DNA of 64,000 bases. Origin: Rickettsia typhi. Lineage in GTDB: Bacteria; Pseudomonadota; Alphaproteobacteria; Rickettsiales; Rickettsiaceae. Below the pieces are notes generated by a model that was given only the letters and a program-made list of their open reading frames with translations, did no database searches and had not been told where the DNA came from. The stretch covers positions 62,001 through 126,000 of the forward strand of contig CAMCMD010000001.1 in NCBI GenBank assembly GCA_945875975.1, read 5' to 3'. The translations under genes and the position numbers were made by a program. Positions 28,318-37,073 of the stretch are shown piece after piece (position 1 is the first letter of the stretch; every line of letters starts with the position of its first letter).

Positions 28318-29013
28318 TTATCTCACTTCAAATTTTATTTGATCTGACTTCTTTTTATTCAAATCTGCAATCACTGTTTCACCTCCAACACAAGTCTGGC
28401 CCTCGGCTACTGTAATAACAGTTTTAATTGGCAAATATATGTCAACACGGCTACCAAATCTAATTAAACCATATCTTTGTCCAGCGCTTACCTCTTGCTC
28501 TTCTTCTAAATCACAAACAATTCTTCTTGCAATGAGCCCCGCAATTTGTACAAAAGCAATTTTAGTTCCATTTTTTGTTTGCATAAGCACGGATTGACGC
28601 TCATTATGAATACTAGCTTTATCCAAAGCAGCATTGAAGAACTTCCCTGGGTGATAGTGTAGCGACAAAATTTTTCCATTTGCTGGCGCTCTCTGAATAT
28701 GAACGTTAAAGATATTCAAGAAAACACTGACCCTAATCATTTCCTCATTACCCAAATTAAGCTCAGCAGGAGGGATAACTTCATTAATTTTTTGTACAAC
28801 ACCATCAGCAGCACTTATTACAAGATCATCACCGACTGGAGTAACTCTTTCAGGATTCCTAAAAAAATATGCACACCAGAGGGTAGAAATGCCTCCAATC
28901 CACGCTAGTGTAGCACTAAATGAACCTAGCACAAACGTTACTGCTGCAAAAATAATTATGAATATATACCCTTCTTTATGAATGATCTTTGCAAGGTCGC
29001 TATACGGTTTCAT
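28318..29013 (-). CDS. psd: Phosphatidylserine decarboxylase proenzyme (short, PSD-A type)
   Basis: Protein of 231 residues, the short alphaproteobacterial form. An N-terminal hydrophobic pair of helices (about 17-48) is followed by [30 protein letters not shown] and, near the C-terminus, [13 protein letters not shown]. The GS pair at residues 187-188 is the self-cleavage site that creates the pyruvoyl group on the small alpha chain. It converts phosphatidylserine to phosphatidylethanolamine at the inner membrane. The start is ATG at 29013, with a weak AGAGA Shine-Dalgarno, and it leads the psd-pssA-hlyD-type operon. Confidence 0.94.
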   Translation of the reverse strand: MKPYSDLAKIIHKEGYIFIIIFAAVTFVLGSFSATLAWIGGISTLWCAYFFRNPERVTPVGDDLVISAADGVVQKINEVIPPAELNLGNEEMIRVSVFLNIFNVHIQRAPANGKILSLHYHPGKFFNAALDKASIHNERQSVLMQTKNGTKIAFVQIAGLIARRIVCDLEEEQEVSAGQRYGLIRFGSRVDIYLPIKTVITVAEGQTCVGGETVIADLNKKKSDQIKFEVR

Positions 29014-29036
29014 AGATTCTCTCCAAATTTTTGTGT

Positions 29037-29156
29037 TTAATTATGTGAATGATGATAAATTTCTTGTCTCCAGCGGTCAAGAACAAATCCATCTACTTGT
29101 CGTTTAATTTCAAATATTGATTGATACCTTGTGAAATTTTTAATGAAGCTTCGCAT
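29037..29156 (-). CDS. Possible small protein, 39 residues
   Basis: A short ORF, ATG at 29156, sitting between psd and the divergent rpmJ. The translation [30 protein letters not shown] looks like a soluble helical peptide with balanced charge, unlike random AT-rich translation, and ends just before the psd start. I know no family for it and see no good Shine-Dalgarno. It may be a leader peptide, a real small protein or chance. Confidence 0.25.
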   Translation of the reverse strand: MRSFIKNFTRYQSIFEIKRQVDGFVLDRWRQEIYHHSHN

Positions 29157-29174
29157 TACTAAGCTGTTTTTAGC

Positions 29175-29204
29175 TTGACCGCTATCACTAATTATGTTTA
29201 TAAT
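29175..29204 (+). promoter_or_regulatory. Sigma-70 promoter of rpmJ
   Basis: TTGACC (29175-29180) and perfect TATAAT (29199-29204) with an 18-base spacer, 46 bases ahead of the rpmJ ATG. Confidence 0.65.
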
Positions 29205-29250
29205 ACACCAAAATAAAATGCAAAAAGCTGAATTATTAACAGAGGCTATT

Positions 29251-29376
29251 ATGAAAATTGTTAAATCGTTAAAATCCTTAAAAGCCAGAGATAAGAACTG
29301 CCGACTAGTAAGAAGAAAAGGTAGAGTTCTTGTTATCAACAAAGTAAATAAAAGATTTAAAGCTAAGCAAGCTTAA
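29251..29376 (+). CDS. rpmJ: Ribosomal protein bL36, zinc-free (C-minus) form
   Basis: Protein of 41 residues from ATG 29251, where [17 protein letters not shown] begins; an upstream in-frame ATG at 29194 would overlap the promoter and adds an unrelated 19 residues. It ends NKRFKAKQA, matching bL36. Only one cysteine is present, so the four-ligand zinc site of the C-plus form is absent, as in the longer 41-residue paralogues. It is monocistronic: own promoter, AGAGG Shine-Dalgarno, and a strong terminator 29 bases after the stop. It belongs to the 50S subunit. Confidence 0.93.
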   Translation: MKIVKSLKSLKARDKNCRLVRRKGRVLVINKVNKRFKAKQA

Positions 29377-29404
29377 CTTATACCTTAAGTTAACTTATAA
29401 ACTA

Positions 29405-29437
29405 AAAAAAGGAGGAATTTTGTGTTCCTCCTTTTTT
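29405..29437 (+). terminator. Rho-independent terminator of rpmJ
   Basis: Perfect 13-bp inverted repeat, AAAAAAGGAGGAA and complement, around a 7-base loop and ending in six Ts. It lies 28 bases past the rpmJ stop. Confidence 0.85.
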
Positions 29438-29552
29438 ATATGGTTTCTATAATACTCATCAAATTAATCTAGATCTTTCATGATCTTTTTTGTTATCAAT
29501 CTTCTTTATCAGTGTTTAGTCTATATAGCATTAATCAACATGCATAGACATC

Positions 29553-30476
29553 ATGGAAACTACCTTATTCTATTGGGCTATCTTCGGAATCATCGTGATC
29601 ACCTTACTTGTTCTTGATCTAGGAGTATTCAATAAGCGCGATACGGTGATGACTCTCGGGCAAAGCTTATCTTTGAGCTTATTCTATATCACAATCGCAT
29701 GTTGTTTCGGTGGATATATTCATTATGCACTAGGTACCGCTCCCGCTCATGATTATTTCACTGGCTTCTTACTTGAGAAAGCAATGTCTCTTGATAATAT
29801 TTTTGTAATCTCAATGATATTTAGTTTTTTTAAAATACCTGTCAAATACCAACATCGAGTTCTATTTTGGGGAATATTAGGTGTTATTATTCTTAGAGCA
29901 ATAATGATTTCTGCTGGAGCAACTCTGCTAGCTAAGTTTAGCTGGTTGTTATTTATCTTTGGGGCAATTCTTATCATTACTGGAATAAAAACACTTTACT
30001 TAGTAAACGAACACTCCTTTGATATAAATAATATTTATGTATATAAATTTTTAAAGAAAAAGCTAAACATATACCCGGAATTAGTCGGCAACAAGTTTAT
30101 TGTTGTTGAAAATAGCAAAGTGTTTGCCACACCGTTACTTATGGCCTTAATTACTATTGAATTTATGGATTTGGTATTTGCTATTGACAGTATCCCAGCT
30201 ATTTTTGCCATTACTCAGAATACGTTTATAGTATATACATCGAATATTTTTGCGATCTTAGGCTTAAGAGCTCTATTTTTTTGCCTTGCAGATATAGTAG
30301 AAAGGTTTAAATATATAAAATACTCTCTTGCACTCATTTTAATTCTTATTGGTGTCAAAATATTTGCTACCCATTTTATTGACATTCCTAAATACATCCC
30401 TCTTGTAGTCACATTCGTATTACTGGTACTTGGGATTTTAGTTTCACTAGTGATGAAGAATAGAGAGACAAAATAG
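29553..30476 (+). CDS. terC: TerC-family integral membrane protein
   Basis: Protein of 307 residues with about 9 membrane helices. The TerC/Alx family motifs are present: FLLEKAMSLDNIFVISMIF in helix 3 (acidic and asparagine residues lining the putative metal site) and ALITIEFMDLVFAIDSIPAIFAITQ later, with the conserved Glu and two Asp. TerC/Alx proteins are now linked to manganese export and to metallating exported proteins; the original tellurite role is indirect. No partner gene is adjacent. A repeat-rich gap follows. Confidence 0.9.
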   Translation: METTLFYWAIFGIIVITLLVLDLGVFNKRDTVMTLGQSLSLSLFYITIACCFGGYIHYALGTAPAHDYFTGFLLEKAMSLDNIFVISMIFSFFKIPVKYQHRVLFWGILGVIILRAIMISAGATLLAKFSWLLFIFGAILIITGIKTLYLVNEHSFDINNIYVYKFLKKKLNIYPELVGNKFIVVENSKVFATPLLMALITIEFMDLVFAIDSIPAIFAITQNTFIVYTSNIFAILGLRALFFCLADIVERFKYIKYSLALILILIGVKIFATHFIDIPKYIPLVVTFVLLVLGILVSLVMKNRETK

Positions 30477-30489
30477 GTTGAAGCTAAGA

Positions 30490-30596
30490 TATAGTTAATT
30501 GATATGAACTTGCGTGCGTCGTTGCTTGTCACTCGCCTATTATCTATAGGCTTCGTATCCTCGCGTCTAGCATCAAATTCATCTGAATTAACTATA
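30490..30596. repeat. Palindromic repeat family A, copy 1 (107 bp)
   Basis: Ends are inverted (TATAGTTAATT and AATTAACTATA) and the centre holds GCCTAT-TATCT-ATAGGC, so the whole unit can fold as a long imperfect hairpin. A second copy at 51833-51939 has the same length and differs at 5 positions by eye (about 95% identity). One strand stays open and reads DEFDARREDTKPIDNRRVTS, in the manner of Rickettsia palindromic elements that can insert in genes. Confidence 0.85.
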
Positions 30597-30606
30597 ACAA
30601 AGATTA

Positions 30607-30750
30607 GACTTCCTGCATAAGTCAAAAATGGTTGAGAGATTTTTAGGAAAAACGAAACCGAGCACCGCAATGTACTCAAATGTACGTGAGGAGCGGGAGG
30701 CAAGTTTTGACAACAAAATCACCAACTAGATCGACGTATGCAGGAAGTCT
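30607..30750. repeat. Palindromic repeat family B, copy 1 (144 bp)
   Basis: Perfect 14-base terminal inverted repeats (AGACTTCCTGCATA and complement). The centre contains GTACTCAAATGTACGTGAGG, shared with copies 2 and 3. It starts 10 bases after family A copy 1. Confidence 0.75.
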
Positions 30751-30981
30751 AAGCACGCATCTAAATGCTTTAGTAGTAACTGGTAGCGCTGTATTTCATT
30801 GCACGCAGCTTCAAGAGAAAACTCATCCTATACTTCCACTGTCCTCTACGTGAAAACTTGGATCGAGTCTTTAGTCATCTGCTTCTATAACTCCTATAAA
30901 TCTAGTACAGTCTTTTTGCCATAACCTAGAAGTCCTGTCTTGCACCTACGCGGGAATGACAAAAGAGATGCAGGAAACAAA

Positions 30982-31126
30982 AGACCTCTTCCATAACCCC
31001 TAAATAAGTAGAGAGTTTTTAGGAAAAATGAAGCCGAGCACCGCAATGTATTCAAACGTACATGAGAAACGGAGGCAAGTTTTGACAACAAAATTACTGC
31101 TTAGAATGAGGTTATACAAGAGGTCT
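30982..31126. repeat. Palindromic repeat family B, copy 2 (145 bp)
   Basis: Terminal inverted repeats of 17 bases with two mismatches (AGACCTCTTCCATAACC against AGACCTCTTGTATAACC). The internal segment 31011-31105 matches copy 1 over about 95 bases, including CCGAGCACCGCAATGTA and GGCAAGTTTTGACAACAAAA. Confidence 0.75.
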
Positions 31127-31176
31127 AAAAAAGAAAAAACTCTTCTCACACCCCTCCGACAAGGTAAGACCTAAGC

Positions 31177-31219
31177 CATAAAAAAACCTCCGAAAAACTA
31201 ATTTCGGAGGTTTTTTATG
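31177..31219 (-). terminator. Rho-independent terminator of the autotransporter gene
   Basis: A near-perfect 18-bp stem, CATAAAAAAACCTCCGAAA against TTTCGGAGGTTTTTTATG, with a short AACTAA-type loop, 55 bases past the stop codon. The A/T tails allow termination in either direction. Confidence 0.85.
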
Positions 31220-31273
31220 TTTTAGAATTAACGTGGTTTAAAAAAACCAAATCAAGTCTTTTGTTCTTAAGGG

Positions 31274-34200
31274 TTAGAAATTTACTCTAACTTTCAAAGT
31301 ACCTTGGTGACCAATTAATTTATTCGCTAAGAATAAATCATAGCCAGCTCCGTACTCATACATACCAGAAACTGCATTTACTCCAGCACCAACATTAAAT
31401 GTTGTCTTCTGAATTTTTGCAGTTTTAGGTGTTAGTTGACCTACAAGTCCACCATGAGTAGCAGTTACTTTTGAACTCTTACCAATTAGATCATGTCTAA
31501 CAAAACCATGGAACTCTGGAGTCATATCGATTCCACTCATGTGTGAAGTCATTTGAGCTCTAAGACCTACAACAGCTTCAACTTTATTAGCAGCTTTTCT
31601 GCTGATTGTTAGATTCTGGTTAGTTGTACCAGTTTCTTTATAACCACCATCGTTTACTCTAGTAAAGCTTGCACCAGCTATTGGAGTTACCACAGCATCT
31701 GCCATCGTTACATTATATCCAGCCAATAGTTCACCAGAGTATGATGTAGTGTCAAAGCTACCAGTTGCATTTTGGTTACCAGCTAAAGTAATACGCTTCT
31801 CTGTATTCTTAACTTTGCTTGAAGCATATGACACATGAGCTTGCAAGAACCAAGCATCAGTTAACTGTTGAATACCATAGATGCTGAACATAAATGTATC
31901 AAGTTTGGTTTTATCACCAGCTTTGAAGTTTTTATGTTTTACATCTGTTTTAACAAATGAACCAGCAAGACCAAGTGTCATATCTGCATTAACTTCTGCA
32001 TCAAAACCAATACTGCCACCGCTTGATTGCGTCTTATAACCAGCTCTGGTTCCTTGCTCTTTTTGAGTTGAGATGCTATAGAACGGGCTAATCCAAGCAC
32101 CAAACTTAGTACGGTCATCACCAGCTGCAACACCAGATGTTCCCACACTAGCTGTTTGAATACCAGCTTGTGGATGATTCGTCAGCAATGCAATCCTATT
32201 ATTAATTGAATTGTTAACTGTTGCAGTTGTTTGACCAACAATCGCAGTTGCATGCACAGCATTTTGTTCTGTTAAACGCTCTAGCGACTCTTGAATCTGA
32301 GCATCATCTGTCATTTTTGACAACTCAGACATATAAGCCAGTGCATCACCTTTGTTATTAGCATTACCATAAAGTCTAGCATCTGCTAGCAACTCAGCAT
32401 CGTTAAGTTTGCCAATAATCGCTACTAATGCTTGCTCAGCATTATTTTCACGCACAACCTTATTATCATTAATCAGTGTCCATTTCACAAATCTATTTGT
32501 TGTTGGTTGAACAACACCGCTACTTTTAGTTATTAAATCTGTAGCTGTTCCGCCATTAATTTTTGTAATTAGCTCGTAAGTTTGCGCTGTTACTGGTAGA
32601 TCTGCGTTATCTGTAATCACAAGCTTCACTGAATTCGCATTATTGACATCAAAAGAAGCAGCCCCTGCAGATCCATCAACGATAATATTACCAACTGCAA
32701 CATCATTATTCAGCGTCAGACCAAGCGTAACATCACCTACTAACTTTGAAGCACCACTTTGAAGGGTAATCTTACTCAGTCCAGCAAGGTTTATAGTCGA
32801 TCCATTAAACGATGTAGTTCCACTTAACTTGATATCTTTTGTTGCCTGAATAGTTTGAGCCCCCACATTAATATTAGTTGCAAATAAATCTGCACCAACG
32901 CTAGCAACTTGACTTGCTTTAGTTCCTGTAAAGTCAATTAACTGTAACTTTGTAGCTTGAGCACCAATCGCTTTAGTGATAATTGCAGTATCATCAAATC
33001 TAGCAACACCCTGTCCAGCATTAGCTGCTATTATTACAGCATTAAGTGCTACATTAGGACCACTGAAGTTTGCTATTGCACCATTTTGCAAAGTCAACCC
33101 AACGCTTGATGCCACAACACCGTTGAAGGTTATCGTTTTAGCAGCAGCTATATTTGCCTCTTTAGACCACATATTGCCAACTGTAAGAGTGTTATCAAAG
33201 TTAATTTTTCTTAGCTCCAATCCATCACCACCTAAGTTATTCGCGACTGAATTCAAACCAACAAGAGTTACTAAACCTGTTTGATTTTTTACTGTTGTCA
33301 CACTACCAAAGAAACCAGCATTGAAGGTCACTAGATCATTGAGTACATTACCATCATCATTATTAATTATGATATTGCCTAATGTCTTATCAGTAGCACC
33401 AACTGCATTGTTAAATGTTTGGCTAATATTTTTGCTCAAAGCAATATTATGTATTCCATTTCCTGTTGAAGTAATCACCGTATTTTTGAATGTATCAGCA
33501 GCAATGGCTTCAAACGTTGCAGTCATCTTGTCAGCACTTGAGAATACTAAATTAGTTGTTTTAAAAGTATCAGTAGTAAAGGTAATATCTTTTCCACCAA
33601 TTTCAACAGTATTAAGTGTATTAGCATTACCAATTTTTGACTTAATTGCAGTAACGCCAGCTAACCCAGCTGTATTCTGGAATTTTACTGTACCTTGATT
33701 ATTTGCTAGCGCACCCTGGATATCCTCAGCCACAACTTCCTTCTGTAGAATTACAGTTGCTCCATTTGAAATGAAAATATTACCCACATTACCACCACCG
33801 TCATTAGTCAAATTAACTTTTTCTTGGAAAGTAACAGTCTTATCCGCTCCAGTAACTTTAATCTGATTAAATTTATTATTCGAACCAACTGCCGCACCAA
33901 CGACAGATGTTCCTTCAAATATCAATACGCCCTTACCATCGCCACCAGTATTTCTAATACCACCAGTCGCATCATTGGTAGTAGTAAACAGATTTATTCC
34001 ATCTTGGATAGTTAGCGTCTTGCTTGCAGCATCTGTGAAAATAATTGCTTTCATGCGATTGACTTCGGTTCCGAATGTGCTTCCTTTTAATAAGGTTAAG
34101 TCATTACCGATTGCAAGCGTACCTTGATTATCTGAGTGCGAGAAATTACCAATAAAGTACTTACCAATCGCCTTGTTAAGAGTCAAAGTTGAATCTGCAC

Positions 34201-36040
34201 CCTCGATATTAACTTTCTTTATTGATGAACTTTCACTCAAAAGAATGTTTGCACCATTTTTCGCTTCTAATAATTTAAGCGAAGTGTCAGCTACAAGAAC
34301 ATCACCAATTTGATCTGTAAATGTTAAAGTCTTACCAAGTCCAGCAACGTTAGCCCTAATTGTACCAGTACCGTTCGCATTTACTTTTGTTGCAATGTTC
34401 TTGTTAAAAATAAAGTCTTCAGTTCCCTTCAGTTCAAGCGTACCATCTTCCAGGAAGTTAATACCATTTGTAGTTTTTGCCGTATTTACGCCTAAAGTTA
34501 AAGTCTTAGCAGTATCGAATCTGATTTGATCAATAACCTCAGCAGCGTTAGGATTTGCAATCACACCTTTACTAATTGAAGAATCACCTTTTACAGAAAT
34601 AATACCATTACCGTTTGAAGTAGTAGATACTCTTCCAATAATAGCACTGTTATTATAAAGCTCTAAAACGTTGTTTTGATTATTCCCACCAGAGAGGGCT
34701 ACACCACCAGCAACGGCATCTACAAATACGCTTTTACCTTCCATTAATTTAACAGTTATAGGTGCAACACCGTTTAGAATTAGTGCTTGAAATGTTTTGA
34801 GATCAGCACCGATGTTTGCATGAATTTCAGTATTATTTCCGGTAATATTAACTATACCCTTTGTATCAGTTGTAGTTGTTATAGCATTTACATATAATTT
34901 TGTATTAGCTTGATTAAAGTTTAAATCATCAGCCGTAGTAAGCTGAAGCTCTCCAATTCTTTTAGCATCCGTACCAATTGTTCCAGTAAACGTTCTGTCC
35001 CCACCACCTACAACAATTTTACCAGCACCATTAGTTTCTGTTGTAAAATTAGTTATTAGGTCTAAAGCAACAGCTTTAGAAAATTTGACAACCGAAGCTG
35101 CGTCTTTAAGGTGTGTTGTTGTCGCTTTGTAAACTAGTGTATTGTTGAAATCTACTTGACCAGCACCAATCTCAACCAGGTTTACTGGAGCAACATTACC
35201 AACTTTATCGATAGCAGCAGTTGCAGCTCCATCGAATGTCAAGATTCCTGTACCACCAGCATTATCGAGAGTCGCAGCAGTAATAGTTCTACCAGCCGTC
35301 ACTTTCAACTTTGCACCCGCGCCCAAAGTAATTGCATTAATCGTTCCGTTAGCGTCTAACGTTGCATTCTTTCCATTGTTAATTTGCAATGTGCCTAGTT
35401 TATTAGTTCCACCGATAGCTCCTTTAAAGACTACATCAGTCGCGTTAACTTCGAAAGTACCTTCATTTAGACCATTCCCATTAATAGTTGCGACTAGAGT
35501 AGCACTACTACCAAGAATAACTCTATCGCCTGCATTTTGAAAATTGATCGCACTTAGGCCAGAATAATCATTGGCAGCAGCGTTAAATGCCCAATCCTTA
35601 GCTAGTTTTGTGGTTGTATATGTATTAACATTACTTGCTGTACCACTAAGAGTAATTGTTACAGCATTTGCAGCACCAGTGTTAATTGTTAGAGAACCAA
35701 TATTACCAGCACCTTTAACGATTGAACCGATAGTAAACCCATTAGCATCTGCAGCATTCAAAGTTGCTGCAACGTTTGTATTAACCGAGATACCAGCTAG
35801 GTTAATACCGCCAGTAGCTGTATAAGTATGCGCATCTCTGAATGTTAGAGTTGATCCAACTGCAACAGCTACGTTAGCCGCAGCATTATCCTGATCTAAG
35901 TTGACACCCGGTTGCGTTGCTCCGTTATTAAGCACCACCCTTGCAGCAGCACCCGCCATTGCGTTGCTTGCACCAGCGATCACTGCAAAAGCAGACGCTG
36001 TCGTTAATAAATTTTTAAGAAAATTCGATTTTTTAGCCAT
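31274..36040 (-). CDS. Large autotransporter surface protein, OmpB/Sca5-like
   Basis: Protein of 1588 residues. The signal peptide (MAKKSNFLKNLLTTASAFAV, cleavage near SNAMAGAAA) has the Sca-family MA(K/Q)K.NFLK start. The passenger (about 40-1280) is low-complexity, Ala/Thr/Asn/Gly-rich and built of short repeating beta-strand units (patterns like KTLTFxxxIG and NGxGTI), as in beta-helix adhesins. The last 270 residues, from about FGAWISPFYS, form the autotransporter barrel, with FMFSIYGIQQLTDAWFLQAHVSYASSKVKN, YSGELLAGYN and the final strand LKVRVNF. This barrel resembles Rickettsia OmpB, but the passenger is diverged and I recognise no OmpB passenger sequence. It is a candidate substrate for lysine methylation. 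It is transcribed divergently from rpoZ. Confidence 0.9.
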   Translation of the reverse strand: MAKKSNFLKNLLTTASAFAVIAGASNAMAGAAARVVLNNGATQPGVNLDQDNAAANVAVAVGSTLTFRDAHTYTATGGINLAGISVNTNVAATLNAADANGFTIGSIVKGAGNIGSLTINTGAANAVTITLSGTASNVNTYTTTKLAKDWAFNAAANDYSGLSAINFQNAGDRVILGSSATLVATINGNGLNEGTFEVNATDVVFKGAIGGTNKLGTLQINNGKNATLDANGTINAITLGAGAKLKVTAGRTITAATLDNAGGTGILTFDGAATAAIDKVGNVAPVNLVEIGAGQVDFNNTLVYKATTTHLKDAASVVKFSKAVALDLITNFTTETNGAGKIVVGGGDRTFTGTIGTDAKRIGELQLTTADDLNFNQANTKLYVNAITTTTDTKGIVNITGNNTEIHANIGADLKTFQALILNGVAPITVKLMEGKSVFVDAVAGGVALSGGNNQNNVLELYNNSAIIGRVSTTSNGNGIISVKGDSSISKGVIANPNAAEVIDQIRFDTAKTLTLGVNTAKTTNGINFLEDGTLELKGTEDFIFNKNIATKVNANGTGTIRANVAGLGKTLTFTDQIGDVLVADTSLKLLEAKNGANILLSESSSIKKVNIEGADSTLTLNKAIGKYFIGNFSHSDNQGTLAIGNDLTLLKGSTFGTEVNRMKAIIFTDAASKTLTIQDGINLFTTTNDATGGIRNTGGDGKGVLIFEGTSVVGAAVGSNNKFNQIKVTGADKTVTFQEKVNLTNDGGGNVGNIFISNGATVILQKEVVAEDIQGALANNQGTVKFQNTAGLAGVTAIKSKIGNANTLNTVEIGGKDITFTTDTFKTTNLVFSSADKMTATFEAIAADTFKNTVITSTGNGIHNIALSKNISQTFNNAVGATDKTLGNIIINNDDGNVLNDLVTFNAGFFGSVTTVKNQTGLVTLVGLNSVANNLGGDGLELRKINFDNTLTVGNMWSKEANIAAAKTITFNGVVASSVGLTLQNGAIANFSGPNVALNAVIIAANAGQGVARFDDTAIITKAIGAQATKLQLIDFTGTKASQVASVGADLFATNINVGAQTIQATKDIKLSGTTSFNGSTINLAGLSKITLQSGASKLVGDVTLGLTLNNDVAVGNIIVDGSAGAASFDVNNANSVKLVITDNADLPVTAQTYELITKINGGTATDLITKSSGVVQPTTNRFVKWTLINDNKVVRENNAEQALVAIIGKLNDAELLADARLYGNANNKGDALAYMSELSKMTDDAQIQESLERLTEQNAVHATAIVGQTTATVNNSINNRIALLTNHPQAGIQTASVGTSGVAAGDDRTKFGAWISPFYSISTQKEQGTRAGYKTQSSGGSIGFDAEVNADMTLGLAGSFVKTDVKHKNFKAGDKTKLDTFMFSIYGIQQLTDAWFLQAHVSYASSKVKNTEKRITLAGNQNATGSFDTTSYSGELLAGYNVTMADAVVTPIAGASFTRVNDGGYKETGTTNQNLTISRKAANKVEAVVGLRAQMTSHMSGIDMTPEFHGFVRHDLIGKSSKVTATHGGLVGQLTPKTAKIQKTTFNVGAGVNAVSGMYEYGAGYDLFLANKLIGHQGTLKVRVNF

Positions 36041-36393
36041 AATGTTTTTCCTGCGAATTAGGTTAATTGTATGATTAATTAAGTTTTGACCTACATAAAA
36101 AAACGTGTCACTTTTTATTTAAAGTCAATTACGCATGCGATACTAACATCACTACCTATTACTTATCAAGAATTAACTTATGCTTACATGGTGATTTTAG
36201 ATGTCGTGATATATAAATCACAGTTTTTGTCCAGAACAACGTCCTGGACTCAGCGGTTTTTTTAGCGAAAATTGATTGCTACCAGACTTACCATTCCTAC
36301 CCAAGCATCGCAAAAGTTATTACTTGAAAGAATTTTTACAATGTGTATTATGAACTCTAAATAATTAAATAAATCTATATTGAGGTCAAGTTC
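36041..36393. other. Divergent intergenic region (353 bp) between the autotransporter gene and rpoZ
   Basis: No gene is seen. It holds the autotransporter Shine-Dalgarno (CAGGAAAAAC before the ATG), the rpoZ promoter, and a short hairpin GTCCAG...CTGGAC at 36229-36249 followed by a T-run at 36257-36263 that could be an attenuator-like element or chance. I found no convincing -35/-10 pair for the autotransporter. Confidence 0.45.
36324..36351 (+). promoter_or_regulatory. Candidate promoter of rpoZ
   Basis: TTGAAA (36324-36329), 16-base spacer and TATTAT (36346-36351), 42 bases before the rpoZ ATG. Confidence 0.5.
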
Positions 36394-36795
36394 ATGGCTA
36401 GAGTAACTGTTGAAGATTGCATTGAAGAAATTCCTAATAGATTTGAACTAGTAGTTCTTACATCGGAAAGAGCTCGAAATATTTCATCGGGAGCACCTCT
36501 GACAGTTGAACGCAATAATGACAAAAATCCAGTTATAGCCCTCAGAGAAATCGCTGCTGGCAACATCGATATAGAGAAATTAAGAGATTCTCAGATAGCT
36601 AATTTACAAAAAAATAATAAGCTCGACGATATCACTGACGAGAATCTATACGCTGAAAACCAAGAATCTGTTGTTCTCGAAGCGGATTATGCCGACTCAT
36701 TAGAAGATACTAATTTCTCTTCAGAAGAGGAAATTGGCTTTGAAGCCGACGTTGATTTCGGCGACGATATTGATACAGCAGAAGAAGATAAGTAA
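36394..36795 (+). CDS. rpoZ: RNA polymerase omega subunit
   Basis: Protein of 133 residues. The N-terminal half is the conserved omega fold: [20 protein letters not shown], then [15 protein letters not shown] and [14 protein letters not shown]. The C-terminal half, from about residue 75, is an acidic, low-complexity tail, longer than in E. coli (91 residues) but common in Rickettsiaceae. Omega binds the beta-prime subunit and helps RNA polymerase assembly. A GAGG Shine-Dalgarno sits 9 bases before the ATG. No spoT/relA gene follows, unlike in many proteobacteria; instead repeat copy 3 and lepA are downstream. Confidence 0.94.
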   Translation: MARVTVEDCIEEIPNRFELVVLTSERARNISSGAPLTVERNNDKNPVIALREIAAGNIDIEKLRDSQIANLQKNNKLDDITDENLYAENQESVVLEADYADSLEDTNFSSEEEIGFEADVDFGDDIDTAEEDK

Positions 36796-36824
36796 GTTAT
36801 ACTGCGCCTAATTTCTCTTAATAT

Positions 36825-36961
36825 ACCTCTTGGGAAACTAATTTCTAATAGCAATTTATATGTCAAAGCGGCACTCAAATCCTCACGTACTTTAGTACGC
36901 TGCGGTTTTCTGTTCCGGTTCTCCTTTAAATTTCGTGTTATAAATTAGTTTCCGAAGAGGT
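36825..36961. repeat. Palindromic repeat family B, copy 3 (137 bp, diverged)
   Basis: Terminal inverted repeats of 20 bases with one mismatch (ACCTCTTGGGAAACTAATTT against ACCTCTTCGGAAACTAATTT). The centre, CCTCACGTACTTTAGTACGC, matches in the reversed orientation the CCTCACGTACATTTGAGTAC core of copies 1 and 2. It lies 30 bases past rpoZ and may serve as its terminator. Confidence 0.75.
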
Positions 36962-37073
36962 CTAATTTTTGGCAAACCCCAGTCTCTCCATGCGAAGACT
37001 AAAGTTAGCTATCTCATTTTGCATTAATTATACTTACGCAAAATGACTGATACATGAACAAAAGATGCATATA

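Larger units (their letters stand above)
30477..31273. other. Gene-free, repeat-rich gap (797 bp) between terC and the autotransporter gene
   Basis: No gene can be supported. The gap holds one copy of palindromic family A (30490-30596), two copies of family B (30607-30750, 30982-31126), a stretch near 30935-30963 with CTACGCGGGAATGAC, reminiscent of dispersed repeats of Rickettsia genomes, and the autotransporter terminator. ORFs of 162 and 65 residues on the minus strand here are translations of the repeats. Confidence 0.7.

Noticed and set aside
30215..30703. 162-residue reading frame on the minus strand overlapping the 3' end of terC
   Set aside because: It runs antisense through terC and then translates repeat families A and B; it has no start signal and no independent support.
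30894..31091. 65-residue minus-strand frame downstream of the autotransporter
   Set aside because: It is a translation of repeat family B copy 2, similar to the frame from copy 1; this reflects the repeat, not a gene.
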